From: Candidatus Poseidoniales archaeon
Lineage (GTDB): Archaea > Thermoplasmatota > Poseidoniia > Poseidoniales > Poseidoniaceae
Direction: 5' to 3'
Assembly: GCA_003602605.1 (NCBI GenBank)
Contig: QQRW01000048.1
Location: 15,679-55,336 of the forward strand
DNA: 39,658 bases
Shown: positions 6,045-14,614 of the stretch, in pieces
Numbering within the stretch: the stretch's first letter is position 1
Layout of the letters: every line of letters starts with the position of its first letter
Position numbers and translations under genes: made by a program
Notes under the pieces: model-generated
Databases searched by the model: none
What the model was told of the DNA's origin: nothing
The model's input: only the letters and a program-made list of their open reading frames with translations

Positions 6045-6944
6045 TCACGAAGAGAGCCATTCTATTGCGTATGATTCTGCATAACGGTCCGAAGCCAAGC
6101 CGGGGTGGCCAATTGGTCTTACGACCACCAAAATCTCGAGGGTCCCTCCCCAAGAACTGGTTGCAATGCACAGAACCTCTCCTACCTTGAGACCCTCGTC
6201 TGATGATCCGATGGAAAGGCTTCGAAGTTCATACAACCGTACCAGAACAGATTCATCGACTCCTGCCGAAGTTGACGAGTAATGGTGTGTATCTTCTGCA
6301 AGCATTGGAACGAGCTTCATTTCGTCAACATCCAATCGGAATCCGGATAATTCTTGATCGAGGATTTCGATGGCTTGATTGAGGCGGCCCTGTTCCATGT
6401 TGAACAATGAAGCAAGTGTAAATGCGGAAGATTCTGCTCCTAACGGCCCGTACTGGTAGGGAAGACGTAAGGTCAAGGATTGAATGATTTCGACCTCAAA
6501 ACCACCTGATTCTGATAACATCAACCATGTGTATTGTTCGCCGGAGGGGTAAAATGGCGCATTTGGGTTTTCGGTTAACAAAGGCGTACCCCATTCAGAG
6601 GGTGCGACGGGATTGGAAACGGGTGAAAAGCCTCCAAGGAACAACATGACAACTAGACCAACGCAAACAACAATTCTTGGCTTGCGATACGATTCCCATG
6701 CAATTCGTCCCGCTGGACTGAGAATTGACAAGAGGAGAATCACTGGGCCAACTAACAAAAATCCTCCCGGGAGAATCCAAAGAAGAACAATGAAAGAAAT
6801 GAGGGCCTGAAAACCGTGTGGACCGTACATATCCTTCCATTCAAATCCTGCTTCATCAGAAGATTTTCGGTGCACTGCAAACACATGTACAGCAACAAAG
6901 AAGATGAGGAGAACCGACGGCATGAAATCACCAATCATCTTCAA
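6045..6944 (-). CDS. Unknown membrane protein with outside soluble domain
   Basis: No family is recognised. The 299 residues start with about four hydrophobic segments: about 8-25, 47-58, 61-76 and 89-106. A soluble region of about 190 residues follows, with no Cys pattern or repeat I recognise apart from GGFEVEIIQSLTLRLPYQYG and a C-terminal segment containing CIATSSWGGTLEILVVVRP. Topology suggests the soluble part is outside the cell or in the membrane-proximal space. Starts at 6944, 6938 and 6923 are all possible (Met1, Met3, Met8); I kept the longest. It lies upstream of the importer operon on the same strand, but the operator-flanked promoter separates them, so co-transcription is doubtful. 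It is divergent from the ABC exporter pair. Confidence 0.6.
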   Translation of the reverse strand: MKMIGDFMPSVLLIFFVAVHVFAVHRKSSDEAGFEWKDMYGPHGFQALISFIVLLWILPGGFLLVGPVILLLSILSPAGRIAWESYRKPRIVVCVGLVVMLFLGGFSPVSNPVAPSEWGTPLLTENPNAPFYPSGEQYTWLMLSESGGFEVEIIQSLTLRLPYQYGPLGAESSAFTLASLFNMEQGRLNQAIEILDQELSGFRLDVDEMKLVPMLAEDTHHYSSTSAGVDESVLVRLYELRSLSIGSSDEGLKVGEVLCIATSSWGGTLEILVVVRPIGHPGLASDRYAESYAIEWLSS

Positions 6945-7036
6945 CCCACTTGTGGAAAGTACCTTCCCAACATGAGCCTTGGGGTTTGAGCGGCATCAAA
7001 CGGTAGATTGTCAAACCTCGACCTCCACGCCGTACC

Positions 7037-8056
7037 ATGGAGGAAGGAGTTCTGCAGCTCAAAGGAGTGACATACAGACACTCAGTCTATGCACCTCTTC
7101 CATTGAAACCATGGCGTCGTATCAAAGGACCTGGTATCTTCGACACCAATTTAACTCTTCAAAAAGGAACGATACTCGGCCTTGTAGGTCCAAACGGTGC
7201 AGGTAAAACGACCCTTCTCCGGATCATGGCAGGAATCTTGCCGGTACACAGTGGCCGTGTTCACTCCGGAAACGGAGAAGTCATGCTTGATCGACAGCAA
7301 TTGCGTCAAAGAGTGGGGCACATGCCTGAACAAGTACGTTGGCAAGGTAGGAAGTCTGTTCGACAAGCACTGCTGGAACTTGGTGAAATGCGACATGCAA
7401 GCGAAAAACGAATTGATGGGATTCTCAAACTCGTCGGCCTCAATGGTCGAAAGGATTCGGCCCTAAGTGAATTGAGTCAAGGAATGCGCCAGCGGCTAAC
7501 CCTTGCGGTAGCTCTGCTGGGCTCACCAAAAATTCTCTTGCTGGACGAGCCGCTCAACGGCCTTGACCCCGTAGGTGCAGCAGCATTTATTTCCCTGCTC
7601 AAAACATTGTCTGAAAAAGGCGTTTCCATTGTACTATCATCGCATCAAGTCGAAGGCCTCTCTGAAATAATTGACCGATTAGCACTGATGCACAGAGGAC
7701 ATATTCTGGCGGAAGGTACACTGAGGGAAGTAGCGAAAGGTTTGCACCTTGACAGTAAGACCGAAATCAAAGGAACAGGTCAAGCACCTCACTTTAGCAA
7801 ATACGAAATTAAAGACGAGCATGTTGAAATCAAAATTCATGAAAACAGTTGGACTGCACGCCTCGAACAGGCACAACCGCGCTTACTTGCCAAATTAATC
7901 AACGATGGGGTTGAAATTACTGAGTGGAATATTCGTCAACCCAATGTCGTGGAGATGCTGTGTGCTGCGACTGGACAATCCATTGAAGATGTCGGCCTCG
8001 AAGTTGCGTCCACCGCATTTGTGCCGCTACGAACGTTTGGTGGTGAAGAAGAATGA
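7037..8056 (+). CDS. ABC-2 type transporter ATP-binding protein
   Basis: The cytosolic ATPase of an exporter, 339 aa. Motifs: Walker A GPNGAGKTT (about 55-63), Q-loop MPEQVRW, signature LSQGMRQRL (about 149-157), Walker B ILLLDEPLNGLDP, and H-loop SSHQ. After the ATPase core comes a domain of about 110 residues, common in exporters of the NatA/CcmA/NosF type. The N-terminus has an insert of about 15 residues (LPLKPWRRIKGPG) before the core strand. The ATG at 7037 is followed by the usual first strand (VLQLKGVTYRH). It overlaps the permease gene by ATGA, so the two form a coupled pair. Substrate cannot be told from sequence. Confidence 0.9.
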   Translation: MEEGVLQLKGVTYRHSVYAPLPLKPWRRIKGPGIFDTNLTLQKGTILGLVGPNGAGKTTLLRIMAGILPVHSGRVHSGNGEVMLDRQQLRQRVGHMPEQVRWQGRKSVRQALLELGEMRHASEKRIDGILKLVGLNGRKDSALSELSQGMRQRLTLAVALLGSPKILLLDEPLNGLDPVGAAAFISLLKTLSEKGVSIVLSSHQVEGLSEIIDRLALMHRGHILAEGTLREVAKGLHLDSKTEIKGTGQAPHFSKYEIKDEHVEIKIHENSWTARLEQAQPRLLAKLINDGVEITEWNIRQPNVVEMLCAATGQSIEDVGLEVASTAFVPLRTFGGEEE

Positions 8057-8883
8057 GCGATTTCACCCGTGTCATGAAATTGACGAAACGCCTCACGCTT
8101 GCACGAATGTTTTCAACTCGGATGTACATCATGCTACCTGTTTTGTTGCTGTTTATTCCGGGCATGGCTTGGGGTTTTTCCGATCCAAACATTGTCTTAC
8201 CTGGAGGTCATCAACCTGAAAGTGCGATGGAGGTCCTCTTCTATGCCAGCCTCGGAGTTGTATTCGGAGCGACGATGTGTGCAGTGTTGCTTTCCTATGA
8301 TGCAGTGAGCCGTGAACGCTCGAGCGGAGTGTTGGAACTCCGACTTTCACAACCCATGCCCAGAGCACATCAATCGTTGGCAATGATTCTTGGCTCATGG
8401 AAAGCGATTCTCATCCCAACATGGATTCTTCTCCTCATCTCGGTGTTCATCGTGAGGTATCGGATGGGCGAATGGATTTCATTTGCTGACTTCCTCGTCT
8501 ATTTTTCATCGACTGCACTCATTTTGTTGTGGTACATTCTCTTCACATTGTTAGCATCCTCATACACACGTGAACAGGGAACAGCGATTTCGTTTGGTGT
8601 TGGAATGTGGTTTCTTTTCACCTTCCTTTGGGCACTGATTACAACGATGGTAGCCTTTGCGTCAGGCGTTTCCATCGGTCAAGAGAACGATGCTTCGTGG
8701 ATTATGCTGGAAGGTGCTTTGGATTTGCTATCTCCAAACGGCGTGTACCACCACTTGCTTGAAACACGATTACCCCAAATCGACCGTGGTATTGCTTCCT
8801 GGCAAAGTTGGTCCATGGGCCTACTCTGGACAGTACTCCCTTCTTGGATTTTCATCCGCCGAATGGAGAAGATACTTCCTTGA
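8053..8883 (+). CDS. ABC-2 type transporter permease (NosY-like)
   Basis: A membrane permease of 276 aa with about six hydrophobic segments: about 25-40, 60-80, 110-130, 145-170, 180-205 and 250-268. The stretch SYDAVSRERSSGVLELRLSQP after the second helix is typical of ABC-2 permeases of the NosY/CcmB-like group. It pairs with the preceding ATPase gene, overlapping it by 4 bases. A gene for a secreted, membrane-anchored protein follows 68 bases downstream on the same strand and may be co-transcribed, so the exporter could serve that protein or another surface component. That link is context only. Confidence 0.82.
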   Translation: MSDFTRVMKLTKRLTLARMFSTRMYIMLPVLLLFIPGMAWGFSDPNIVLPGGHQPESAMEVLFYASLGVVFGATMCAVLLSYDAVSRERSSGVLELRLSQPMPRAHQSLAMILGSWKAILIPTWILLLISVFIVRYRMGEWISFADFLVYFSSTALILLWYILFTLLASSYTREQGTAISFGVGMWFLFTFLWALITTMVAFASGVSIGQENDASWIMLEGALDLLSPNGVYHHLLETRLPQIDRGIASWQSWSMGLLWTVLPSWIFIRRMEKILP

Positions 8884-8909
8884 GCGAAAGGCGGGTTTTG
8901 GAGGCACAC

Positions 8910-8948
8910 ATGAGCGAAAGCCTCTTTGAGGCATTAGGTCAACGTTAA
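8910..8948 (+). CDS. Possible 12-codon mini-ORF
   Basis: An ATG nine bases after a GGAGG opens a 12-codon frame, MSESLFEALGQR, ending TAA three bases before the start of the next gene. It may be a leader peptide or simply chance. Its placement, with a good ribosome-binding site that the large downstream gene lacks, is the only reason to list it. Confidence 0.2.
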   Translation: MSESLFEALGQR

Positions 8949-8951
8949 TCC

Positions 8952-10967
8952 ATGGCAGCACGCACGATGGTCGGCCCTTCCAATCCCCAGACTCAATTTT
9001 TCACCGCTTTCTTGCTGGTGCTTTTGATGCTCTTCATGGGAACATCTTCCCTTTACACCCCACAAGAAGCATTGTCAAACGAAGAAAGCGAAGCACCTGC
9101 GAACGGCCGCCAAGGCGGACTTTCCATCGAAGACGAATGTGAAGGACTGAAATTTGAAGATCTCTTCGATTATGATTTTGCCGATTTCAAGGTCTACATT
9201 GGGGACGATTGGGCGACAGCGGAAATGGATGCTGGTGCGTTTGTTAACGGTAGCAAATCCGCAGTTGTACGCGATAACCTCGATGGTTTGTTTGAGGGAC
9301 TTTCAGGAGGAGGCAACGATTACATCAGCACCGATGAAAGAGATGCAGTTCGGGCTATTGGTCCAAAGTGCATCGGGGCAATGGATACCCGAATCGGGAT
9401 GAAAGAAGGCAGTCCACACCGAGGTGCTCCTGATTGGAATAACCTCACCTTTGTAGAAGATGGAATCGGGTTAGAAGAAATTGACCTCGTACCTGCAAAC
9501 CATCCTCAAGAGCGTTCATGCCAAAACCTAGGCTCAGCAAACGGATGCAAAGAAGTTCCAGTGAGCATCACTGACGATCTTCAAATCATGATGTTCCTTG
9601 CAGAAGACCAATCGAACAATGTTCGGTTTGACAAACTTCCCAACGATGGGGATTCTAATTTCACACTTGCATTGAATGTCACCAACATGTCGTACGCTCA
9701 CCTCGAGTTGAATTTCCCGCTCAAGCAGGGGTTGCGAATGAGTAATTTTTCCATTCAAGATACCATCACCAATAGCGACGGAACGATGACCGTAACCGAA
9801 AACACTGAACTGTCCGCTCCAGAGGCACTTTACCTTCCCGACGGTCGACTTCGTGTCAACCAAGTGGTGACCTATGCTGCGAGTGAATATCCGATTCAGC
9901 GTGATTTATTCCTCGATTTCACGACCATGGCACCTGAAACTAATGAAGCACCAGAATGGTCTTCAAACGCTCCAGTGGACGGAACTGTCATCCCAATGTT
10001 GGATGGACAAAACGTCGTGGTTACAGGTGAAAAGACCGAGATGTGGGCCACTGATGACAGTGGATGGGGAATGGATTGCACATTCACCGAAAGTGGATGG
10101 AGTTCATCGCTTGATGGTGAAGGGAACTTTATCGTCGAAAACCAAAATTCCCAAGCCTCCTCCTCTGACGCAGAATGCTATGTGGTTGATCCATTCGGTG
10201 AAACTTCAATCGATTCACGAAACTGGACTTTTGGTAAAGTGTTTACTTCAACAGCTGTGCTTTCCGCAACTGGAGATAACATTGAGTTCACACTCTCTCC
10301 AACTGGTTTAGTAAATGAAATGTCAATCAATGCACATGCACACCAGTCGAACGCAATGGGACAAATGCGAACGACCACGCTGGCCTCTGATGATGCAGTT
10401 CTCACCCTTCCACTCGATGGTCTATCTCCTGGCATGGTCATGGTGATGGGTCAAGCACAAAGTTCGACCATGCTCGACCTTGACTTCATGTTGAACTTCG
10501 GGCTTGAGAAAGCAAGTCTTGCACCGCTCATTACCGTGTCAAAGAATCTAGACGGAATGAACGCAACATGGGAAGCCAATGGCCTTACATTCACGCTCAA
10601 AGGCGATGTGTTGGATCCTGATGGTGAGGACGTAACTCTCTCTCTTCTCCTGTGCGGATACTCCACTAATGATTTCTTACGCGAAGGAAGTGGATGGGAA
10701 ATCAACGTTAACATCGTGTCCTGCTCATCCCAAAACCCTCCAGTGACTGCTTATGATATCGTATTGACTGCTACCGATGAATCTGGAACGATGACGACAT
10801 ACACTGTGCATGTCCCAGACCCATATGCCTCGAACGACGATACATCAAACACCATTGACAGCGGAGAAGATACTGAAGAAGAAGGGTTACCAGCCTTATC
10901 AATGATGGCAACACTGAGCATCACGATGCTTGGTGCAGTGTTTGCCGGAAGACAACGAAGAGACTGA
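8952..10967 (+). CDS. Secreted membrane-anchored protein with Ig-like regions
   Basis: A 671-aa surface protein of unknown function. A hydrophobic signal segment at about 15-32 leads into a mature region that begins with low-complexity acidic sequence. A Cys-containing N-terminal domain (about 55-140) includes DNLDGLFEGLSGGGNDYIST, which resembles a calcium-binding loop. Beta-rich, Asp/Ser/Thr-rich regions follow (about 180-600), with several Asn-Xaa-Ser/Thr sites and paired Cys, consistent with Ig-like folds. The C-terminus has an acidic linker, then GLPALSMM, a hydrophobic helix and a GRQRRD end. That order (short motif, helix, basic tail) fits either a plain membrane anchor or an archaeosortase-type sorting signal. 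Its partner may be the ABC exporter just upstream. Confidence 0.7.
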   Translation: MAARTMVGPSNPQTQFFTAFLLVLLMLFMGTSSLYTPQEALSNEESEAPANGRQGGLSIEDECEGLKFEDLFDYDFADFKVYIGDDWATAEMDAGAFVNGSKSAVVRDNLDGLFEGLSGGGNDYISTDERDAVRAIGPKCIGAMDTRIGMKEGSPHRGAPDWNNLTFVEDGIGLEEIDLVPANHPQERSCQNLGSANGCKEVPVSITDDLQIMMFLAEDQSNNVRFDKLPNDGDSNFTLALNVTNMSYAHLELNFPLKQGLRMSNFSIQDTITNSDGTMTVTENTELSAPEALYLPDGRLRVNQVVTYAASEYPIQRDLFLDFTTMAPETNEAPEWSSNAPVDGTVIPMLDGQNVVVTGEKTEMWATDDSGWGMDCTFTESGWSSSLDGEGNFIVENQNSQASSSDAECYVVDPFGETSIDSRNWTFGKVFTSTAVLSATGDNIEFTLSPTGLVNEMSINAHAHQSNAMGQMRTTTLASDDAVLTLPLDGLSPGMVMVMGQAQSSTMLDLDFMLNFGLEKASLAPLITVSKNLDGMNATWEANGLTFTLKGDVLDPDGEDVTLSLLLCGYSTNDFLREGSGWEINVNIVSCSSQNPPVTAYDIVLTATDESGTMTTYTVHVPDPYASNDDTSNTIDSGEDTEEEGLPALSMMATLSITMLGAVFAGRQRRD

Positions 10968-11023
10968 TGGCTTGAACCGGCATCCTCAAAAGAGGGCGTT
11001 CAGCCCAATAAGCAGGGGAAGGT

Positions 11024-12394
11024 ATGTTTACGGGTGTAATTGAGTCCAAAAGCCACGAAGGTGGTTTTCTTGTTTCATTCACCGGTTCATCACCGGCCTT
11101 GGAATCAATAATAATCAACGCTGAGTCAGGGATTTACATCGGTAAAGTCGATGGAGTCCTAGGAAATACCAACGCTCCACTCGCGCATGTAGCCCACATC
11201 GACCGAAAACTGGACCTTGATACACTCATCGGAGTTGAAGTTGGAATTCGTCCGAAAAAACAACGTGAAGAGCGAAACCGTGGCTCCGATAGAGACGGTC
11301 GTAGAGACGAACGAAGAGGCAACGACCGAGGATACCAGAACAGAGACCGACAGGGTGGGCGATTCGATCGTAACGACCGTGGCAACAGAGGCGACAACCG
11401 TAACGGCGGCGACTGGGATTGTCCAAAGTGTCAAAATTCAAACTTCGCATTCCGTACCGAATGCAATCGGTGCGGAGAGCCTCGCAGCGGTGGAGGCCGT
11501 GGACGAAACGATGACCGCCGAGGCGGCCGAAACGACCGAGGATACCAGAGCAGAGACCGACAAGGTGGACGATTCGATCGGGGCAACAGAAACGACAACC
11601 GTAACGGTGGCGACTGGGATTGTCCAAAGTGTCAAAATTCAAACTTCGCATTCCGAACCGAATGTAACCGATGCGGTGAACCTCGTGGCGGCGGAAGCCG
11701 AGGACGAAACGATGACCGTCGAGGAGGCCGGAACGACCGTGGCAATCGAGGTGGACGAGGTGGTGAGATCTACAATGACAACGATTGGGATTGTCCAAAG
11801 TGTCAAAATTCAAACTTCGCATTCCGAACCGAATGCAATCGGTGTGGTGAGCCTCGCAGCGGTGGAAGCCGTGGCCGAGGCAACAGAGGCGGGGACCGTG
11901 GAGGATATCAGAACCGCGAGCGACAAGGTGGAAGATTTGATCGAAACGACCGAGGCAACAGAGGCGGTAACGAAGATCGACGCGATGGCGACTGGGATTG
12001 TCCAAAGTGTCAAAATTCAAACTTCGCATTCCGAACCGAATGCAACCGATGTGGTGCATCACGAGGTGGAGGAGGGGGCCGTGGAGCTCGTGGAGACTCC
12101 CGCGATAGCCCTCGGCGATACGACTCTGGAGGACGACCTCCCCGTAGAGATTCAGGAGAGCGCCCACCACGAAGAGAAGGCGAGCGACCACCAAGAAGGG
12201 ACGGTCGAGACCGACGTGCTGAACGTGAGTACCAAGGCCGTGGTCCATACAACCAAAATCGTTCTCAAGGCGACGAGCGTCAACCAGTACGCAAAACCCG
12301 AGAACCACGCACATTTCGCAAATCCCGAGGAAACGGACCTGGCCATGCCCACAACCGACCTCCGAAACCATTGACTCGTAACCGGGACGATTGA
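11024..12394 (+). CDS. gar1: Gar1-like H/ACA RNP protein fused to RGG tracts and four RanBP2-type zinc fingers
   Basis: A 456-aa protein. Residues 1 to about 85 match archaeal Gar1, the H/ACA pseudouridylation RNP subunit that binds Cbf5. The match covers GFLVSF, the core IGKVDGVLGNTNAPLAHV, and a basic end (RPKKQREER). The rest is Arg/Gly/Asp-rich and holds four zinc fingers of RanBP2 type, W-x-C-x2-C-x10-C-x2-C, starting at about residues 130, 197, 254 and 323. Each reads DWDCPKCQNSNFAFR then TECNRCG, with one minor variant. Typical archaeal Gar1 is little more than the first domain; eukaryotic Gar1 carries GAR (RGG) domains, so this resembles a eukaryote-like elaboration. RanBP2 fingers bind single-stranded RNA in known cases. 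The ATG at 11024 follows GGGGAAGG, a good ribosome-binding site. It is followed by a TPR gene 13 bases later. Confidence 0.82.
   Translation: MFTGVIESKSHEGGFLVSFTGSSPALESIIINAESGIYIGKVDGVLGNTNAPLAHVAHIDRKLDLDTLIGVEVGIRPKKQREERNRGSDRDGRRDERRGNDRGYQNRDRQGGRFDRNDRGNRGDNRNGGDWDCPKCQNSNFAFRTECNRCGEPRSGGGRGRNDDRRGGRNDRGYQSRDRQGGRFDRGNRNDNRNGGDWDCPKCQNSNFAFRTECNRCGEPRGGGSRGRNDDRRGGRNDRGNRGGRGGEIYNDNDWDCPKCQNSNFAFRTECNRCGEPRSGGSRGRGNRGGDRGGYQNRERQGGRFDRNDRGNRGGNEDRRDGDWDCPKCQNSNFAFRTECNRCGASRGGGGGRGARGDSRDSPRRYDSGGRPPRRDSGERPPRREGERPPRRDGRDRRAEREYQGRGPYNQNRSQGDERQPVRKTREPRTFRKSRGNGPGHAHNRPPKPLTRNRDD
11411..12054 (+). repeat. Four near-identical 65-bp zinc-finger repeats
   Basis: Copies at 11411-11475, 11612-11676, 11783-11847 and 11990-12054. 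The first two-thirds of each unit is identical apart from one synonymous base, with a few changes near the 3' end. Spacers are RGG-coding and variable. Such base-level identity points to recent duplication or gene conversion. Confidence 0.9.
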
Positions 12395-12407
12395 GCGGTG
12401 ATAGAGC

Positions 12408-13442
12408 ATGAGTGCTGAACATCACTACCTTAACGCCGTTGAAGCGTACGACGAAGGTAAGACAGAAGAGGCATATGAGGAAGCTCGTAAAGCCGTCAAA
12501 TTAGACCCTGAGCATATCGACGCATGGCAACTCTGTGCAGAGACCATTCTCCCCCCGAAAGGAGAGAAACCAACGTTAATTCAGGCAGCAAAATCTCTCG
12601 CTGCTGTACGCAAAATCATCGAGCTGGACCCAAACAGAACTGCAATGTGGATGCTTGGAGGTCGCCTACTTTCCGATGAACTCGGACTTCTCAGTGAAGG
12701 ACTGCAATGGTGGCAAGACCTCCGTCATCACTTGCCAAAAGAAGTAACCCCACTTGTTGAACAAGCTTCGCTTCTAGCAGATATGGGTCATTACCTGGAG
12801 GCAAAATACAGACTCGACACCATCATTGAGGAAAACATGGACGGAGGTCCAAGCCAAATAGCGAAAATTCATCAATTGCGAAATCAAGTGATTGCTGCTG
12901 CAAATCTTCAACCAAGTGAACACTTCAAACCGTGGGAGAAACATCACAATGGCTGGGGCGCAATTGAATCGAAGATGGGTAAAGGTCCTGTTTCCGAGAG
13001 TTTCCTTTTTTTGATTACAACGGTTCCGGTTTTGTTTGCAGTCGTTATTTTTTCAAGACAACTCGCAGGAGAAGGATGGGGGGCATTTTGTCTCACGAGT
13101 CTCATCGTTTTTGCAACCGTGCTGTTTGGAATGCGCACTTCAAAGAAGATGTTCCACAACATCAATCGACCAGCGTTCAACTTGCTTCGAGCTATGAACT
13201 TTGAAGCGAATACCGGATATTCAGTTATTCAAGAAGATATTCGGACTTCAACGCTGTACATGTACATCATGCAGAGAAAGCCCGTTGCTTGGCAAGAACG
13301 AATGATCAAAATTATTGAAGACAACTCCCCGCTACCTAAGAACTGGAAACCAAAATTCCCGGACTTCGATTCCCACCTTGATGATATGGGATTCATTGAG
13401 GATGGTGAGGAAGACACCTTTGAGCAGTTTGAAGAAGAGTGA
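12408..13442 (+). CDS. TPR protein with two membrane segments
   Basis: A 344-aa protein. The N-terminal 140 residues are helical TPR-type repeats: AVEAYDEGKTEEAYEEARKA then VKLDPEH, later IIELDPNR, and a third at about 120-145. A pair of hydrophobic segments follows at about 198-215 and 223-242 with a tight loop, so both the TPR domain and the C-terminal acidic tail (ending EEDTFEQFEEE) are probably cytosolic. It likely acts as a membrane-anchored protein-binding scaffold. It starts 13 bases after the Gar1-like gene and is probably co-transcribed. No specific partner can be named. The next gene, 78 bases on, has an unrelated function. Confidence 0.75.
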   Translation: MSAEHHYLNAVEAYDEGKTEEAYEEARKAVKLDPEHIDAWQLCAETILPPKGEKPTLIQAAKSLAAVRKIIELDPNRTAMWMLGGRLLSDELGLLSEGLQWWQDLRHHLPKEVTPLVEQASLLADMGHYLEAKYRLDTIIEENMDGGPSQIAKIHQLRNQVIAAANLQPSEHFKPWEKHHNGWGAIESKMGKGPVSESFLFLITTVPVLFAVVIFSRQLAGEGWGAFCLTSLIVFATVLFGMRTSKKMFHNINRPAFNLLRAMNFEANTGYSVIQEDIRTSTLYMYIMQRKPVAWQERMIKIIEDNSPLPKNWKPKFPDFDSHLDDMGFIEDGEEDTFEQFEEE

Positions 13443-13520
13443 AATTACTCGATACAAGATACTACCAAGTATCGTTCGAGTTACCGTTTGCATAATTAGA
13501 GACGGCGGTTTGTTTACTCC

Positions 13521-14471
13521 ATGGACCCGACAGACGAACAGGCTGGAGCATGGACTGAGGCATTTGATTCAGGGAAATTTATACGTAAATCCAGCGAATT
13601 TCGCGAACACATCGCAAAGGGTGAACTCTTTGATGTTGAAACCGGTAGATATCACCTCTACATCTCCTATGCATGCCCATGGGCGCATCGCACCCTCATT
13701 ACTCTAAAATTACTCGGACTTGAGAATCACATTTCAGTGGATGTCGTGGATTGGAGAATGAACAGTGATGGCTCGTGGTCGTTTAACCCAGAAGAAGAAG
13801 GGGCAACTGCGGACACAATTAACGGTGAAAGCAGTCTTGAAGGAGTGTATAACCGTGCTTTTTCTGGTTGGAACGAGAGCCGTCGAATTGGAACTGTCCC
13901 CGTCTTGTGGGATCGCCAGCACAATACCATCGTTAACAACGAAAGCCGTGAAATTATCAGAATGTTCGATACATTTGCTAATGCAGGAATGGGGAATGGA
14001 ACCTCGCTTTGCCCCATCGAACTACGCCATGAAATCGATGCTATGATTGACTCAAATTATGAATCCGTGAACAACGGTGTTTACAAATCCGGATTTGCGA
14101 GAACACAAGCAGCATACGATAAAGCTGTAACCGCACTCTTTGCTCGACTTGATGAATTGGAGCTTCACTTTGATGGGCGAGAATGGTTGGTCGGCGAAGG
14201 TCGCGGCCAACTTACTGAAGCCGATATATGTCTCTTCACTACTCTAGTTCGCTTTGATTTGGTCTATGTCGTTCACTTCAAGTGCAATCTTCGAAGAATC
14301 ATCGATTACCCAAACCTCCAATCTTTCGTCGAGCGAATGATCGATTTACCAGGTGTGAAGGAAACATGCCATTGGCACCATATCAAGGCTCATTACTTCT
14401 GGTCACATCAAAACCTCAACCCGTTCCGAATCATCCCTCTCGGGCCACTTGAAGGTGCTCACACGCACTGA
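13521..14471 (+). CDS. Glutathionyl-hydroquinone reductase (xi-class glutathione transferase)
   Basis: A cytosolic enzyme of 316 aa. The thioredoxin-fold domain has the xi-class active site YACPWAHRT with catalytic Cys52, followed by an all-helical domain with GEGRGQLTEADICLFTTLVRF (about 230-250) and a C-terminal HYFWSHQNLNPFRIIP, all marks of the YqjG/ECM4/PcpF family. These reduce glutathionyl-hydroquinones using glutathione. Length fits the family. The ATG at 13521 gives MDPTDEQAGA. It is unusual in archaea, most of which lack glutathione, so the thiol donor may differ. A small glutaredoxin gene lies elsewhere in the window. Regulation is not evident. Confidence 0.9.
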   Translation: MDPTDEQAGAWTEAFDSGKFIRKSSEFREHIAKGELFDVETGRYHLYISYACPWAHRTLITLKLLGLENHISVDVVDWRMNSDGSWSFNPEEEGATADTINGESSLEGVYNRAFSGWNESRRIGTVPVLWDRQHNTIVNNESREIIRMFDTFANAGMGNGTSLCPIELRHEIDAMIDSNYESVNNGVYKSGFARTQAAYDKAVTALFARLDELELHFDGREWLVGEGRGQLTEADICLFTTLVRFDLVYVVHFKCNLRRIIDYPNLQSFVERMIDLPGVKETCHWHHIKAHYFWSHQNLNPFRIIPLGPLEGAHTH

Positions 14472-14614
14472 GAGGTTTGTTCCGGCTTCCAAGTTATCAA
14501 TGCGAGTAATGCATCATTCGCGATTCACACTGCGCAAGGCACATCCCTACATGGGGAGTAAAAACCATTCAAGGCTCACGCTCAACATACTACGCTTCAG
14601 AAGGCATCTGAAGG
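14472..14614. terminator. Convergent gap with stem-loop
   Basis: A 143-base gap between convergent genes. A perfect 7-bp stem with a 5-base loop (CTTCAGA 14595-14601, TCTGAAG 14607-14613) sits directly after the stop of the giant gene and may help end or stabilise its message. I see nothing else here. Confidence 0.35.

Noticed and set aside
11411-12054. Regularly spaced repeats as a CRISPR-like array
   Set aside because: The repeats are coding, in one frame, with zinc-finger residues, and the spacers are in-frame RGG sequence of unequal length.
11217-12374. A 385-codon frame on the plus strand, and a 399-codon frame on the minus strand, across the zinc-finger gene
   Set aside because: Both are by-products of the repetitive RGG and zinc-finger coding sequence. 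Their translations are low-complexity with repeated segments at the finger period and have no start signals; the Gar1 frame has clear domains.
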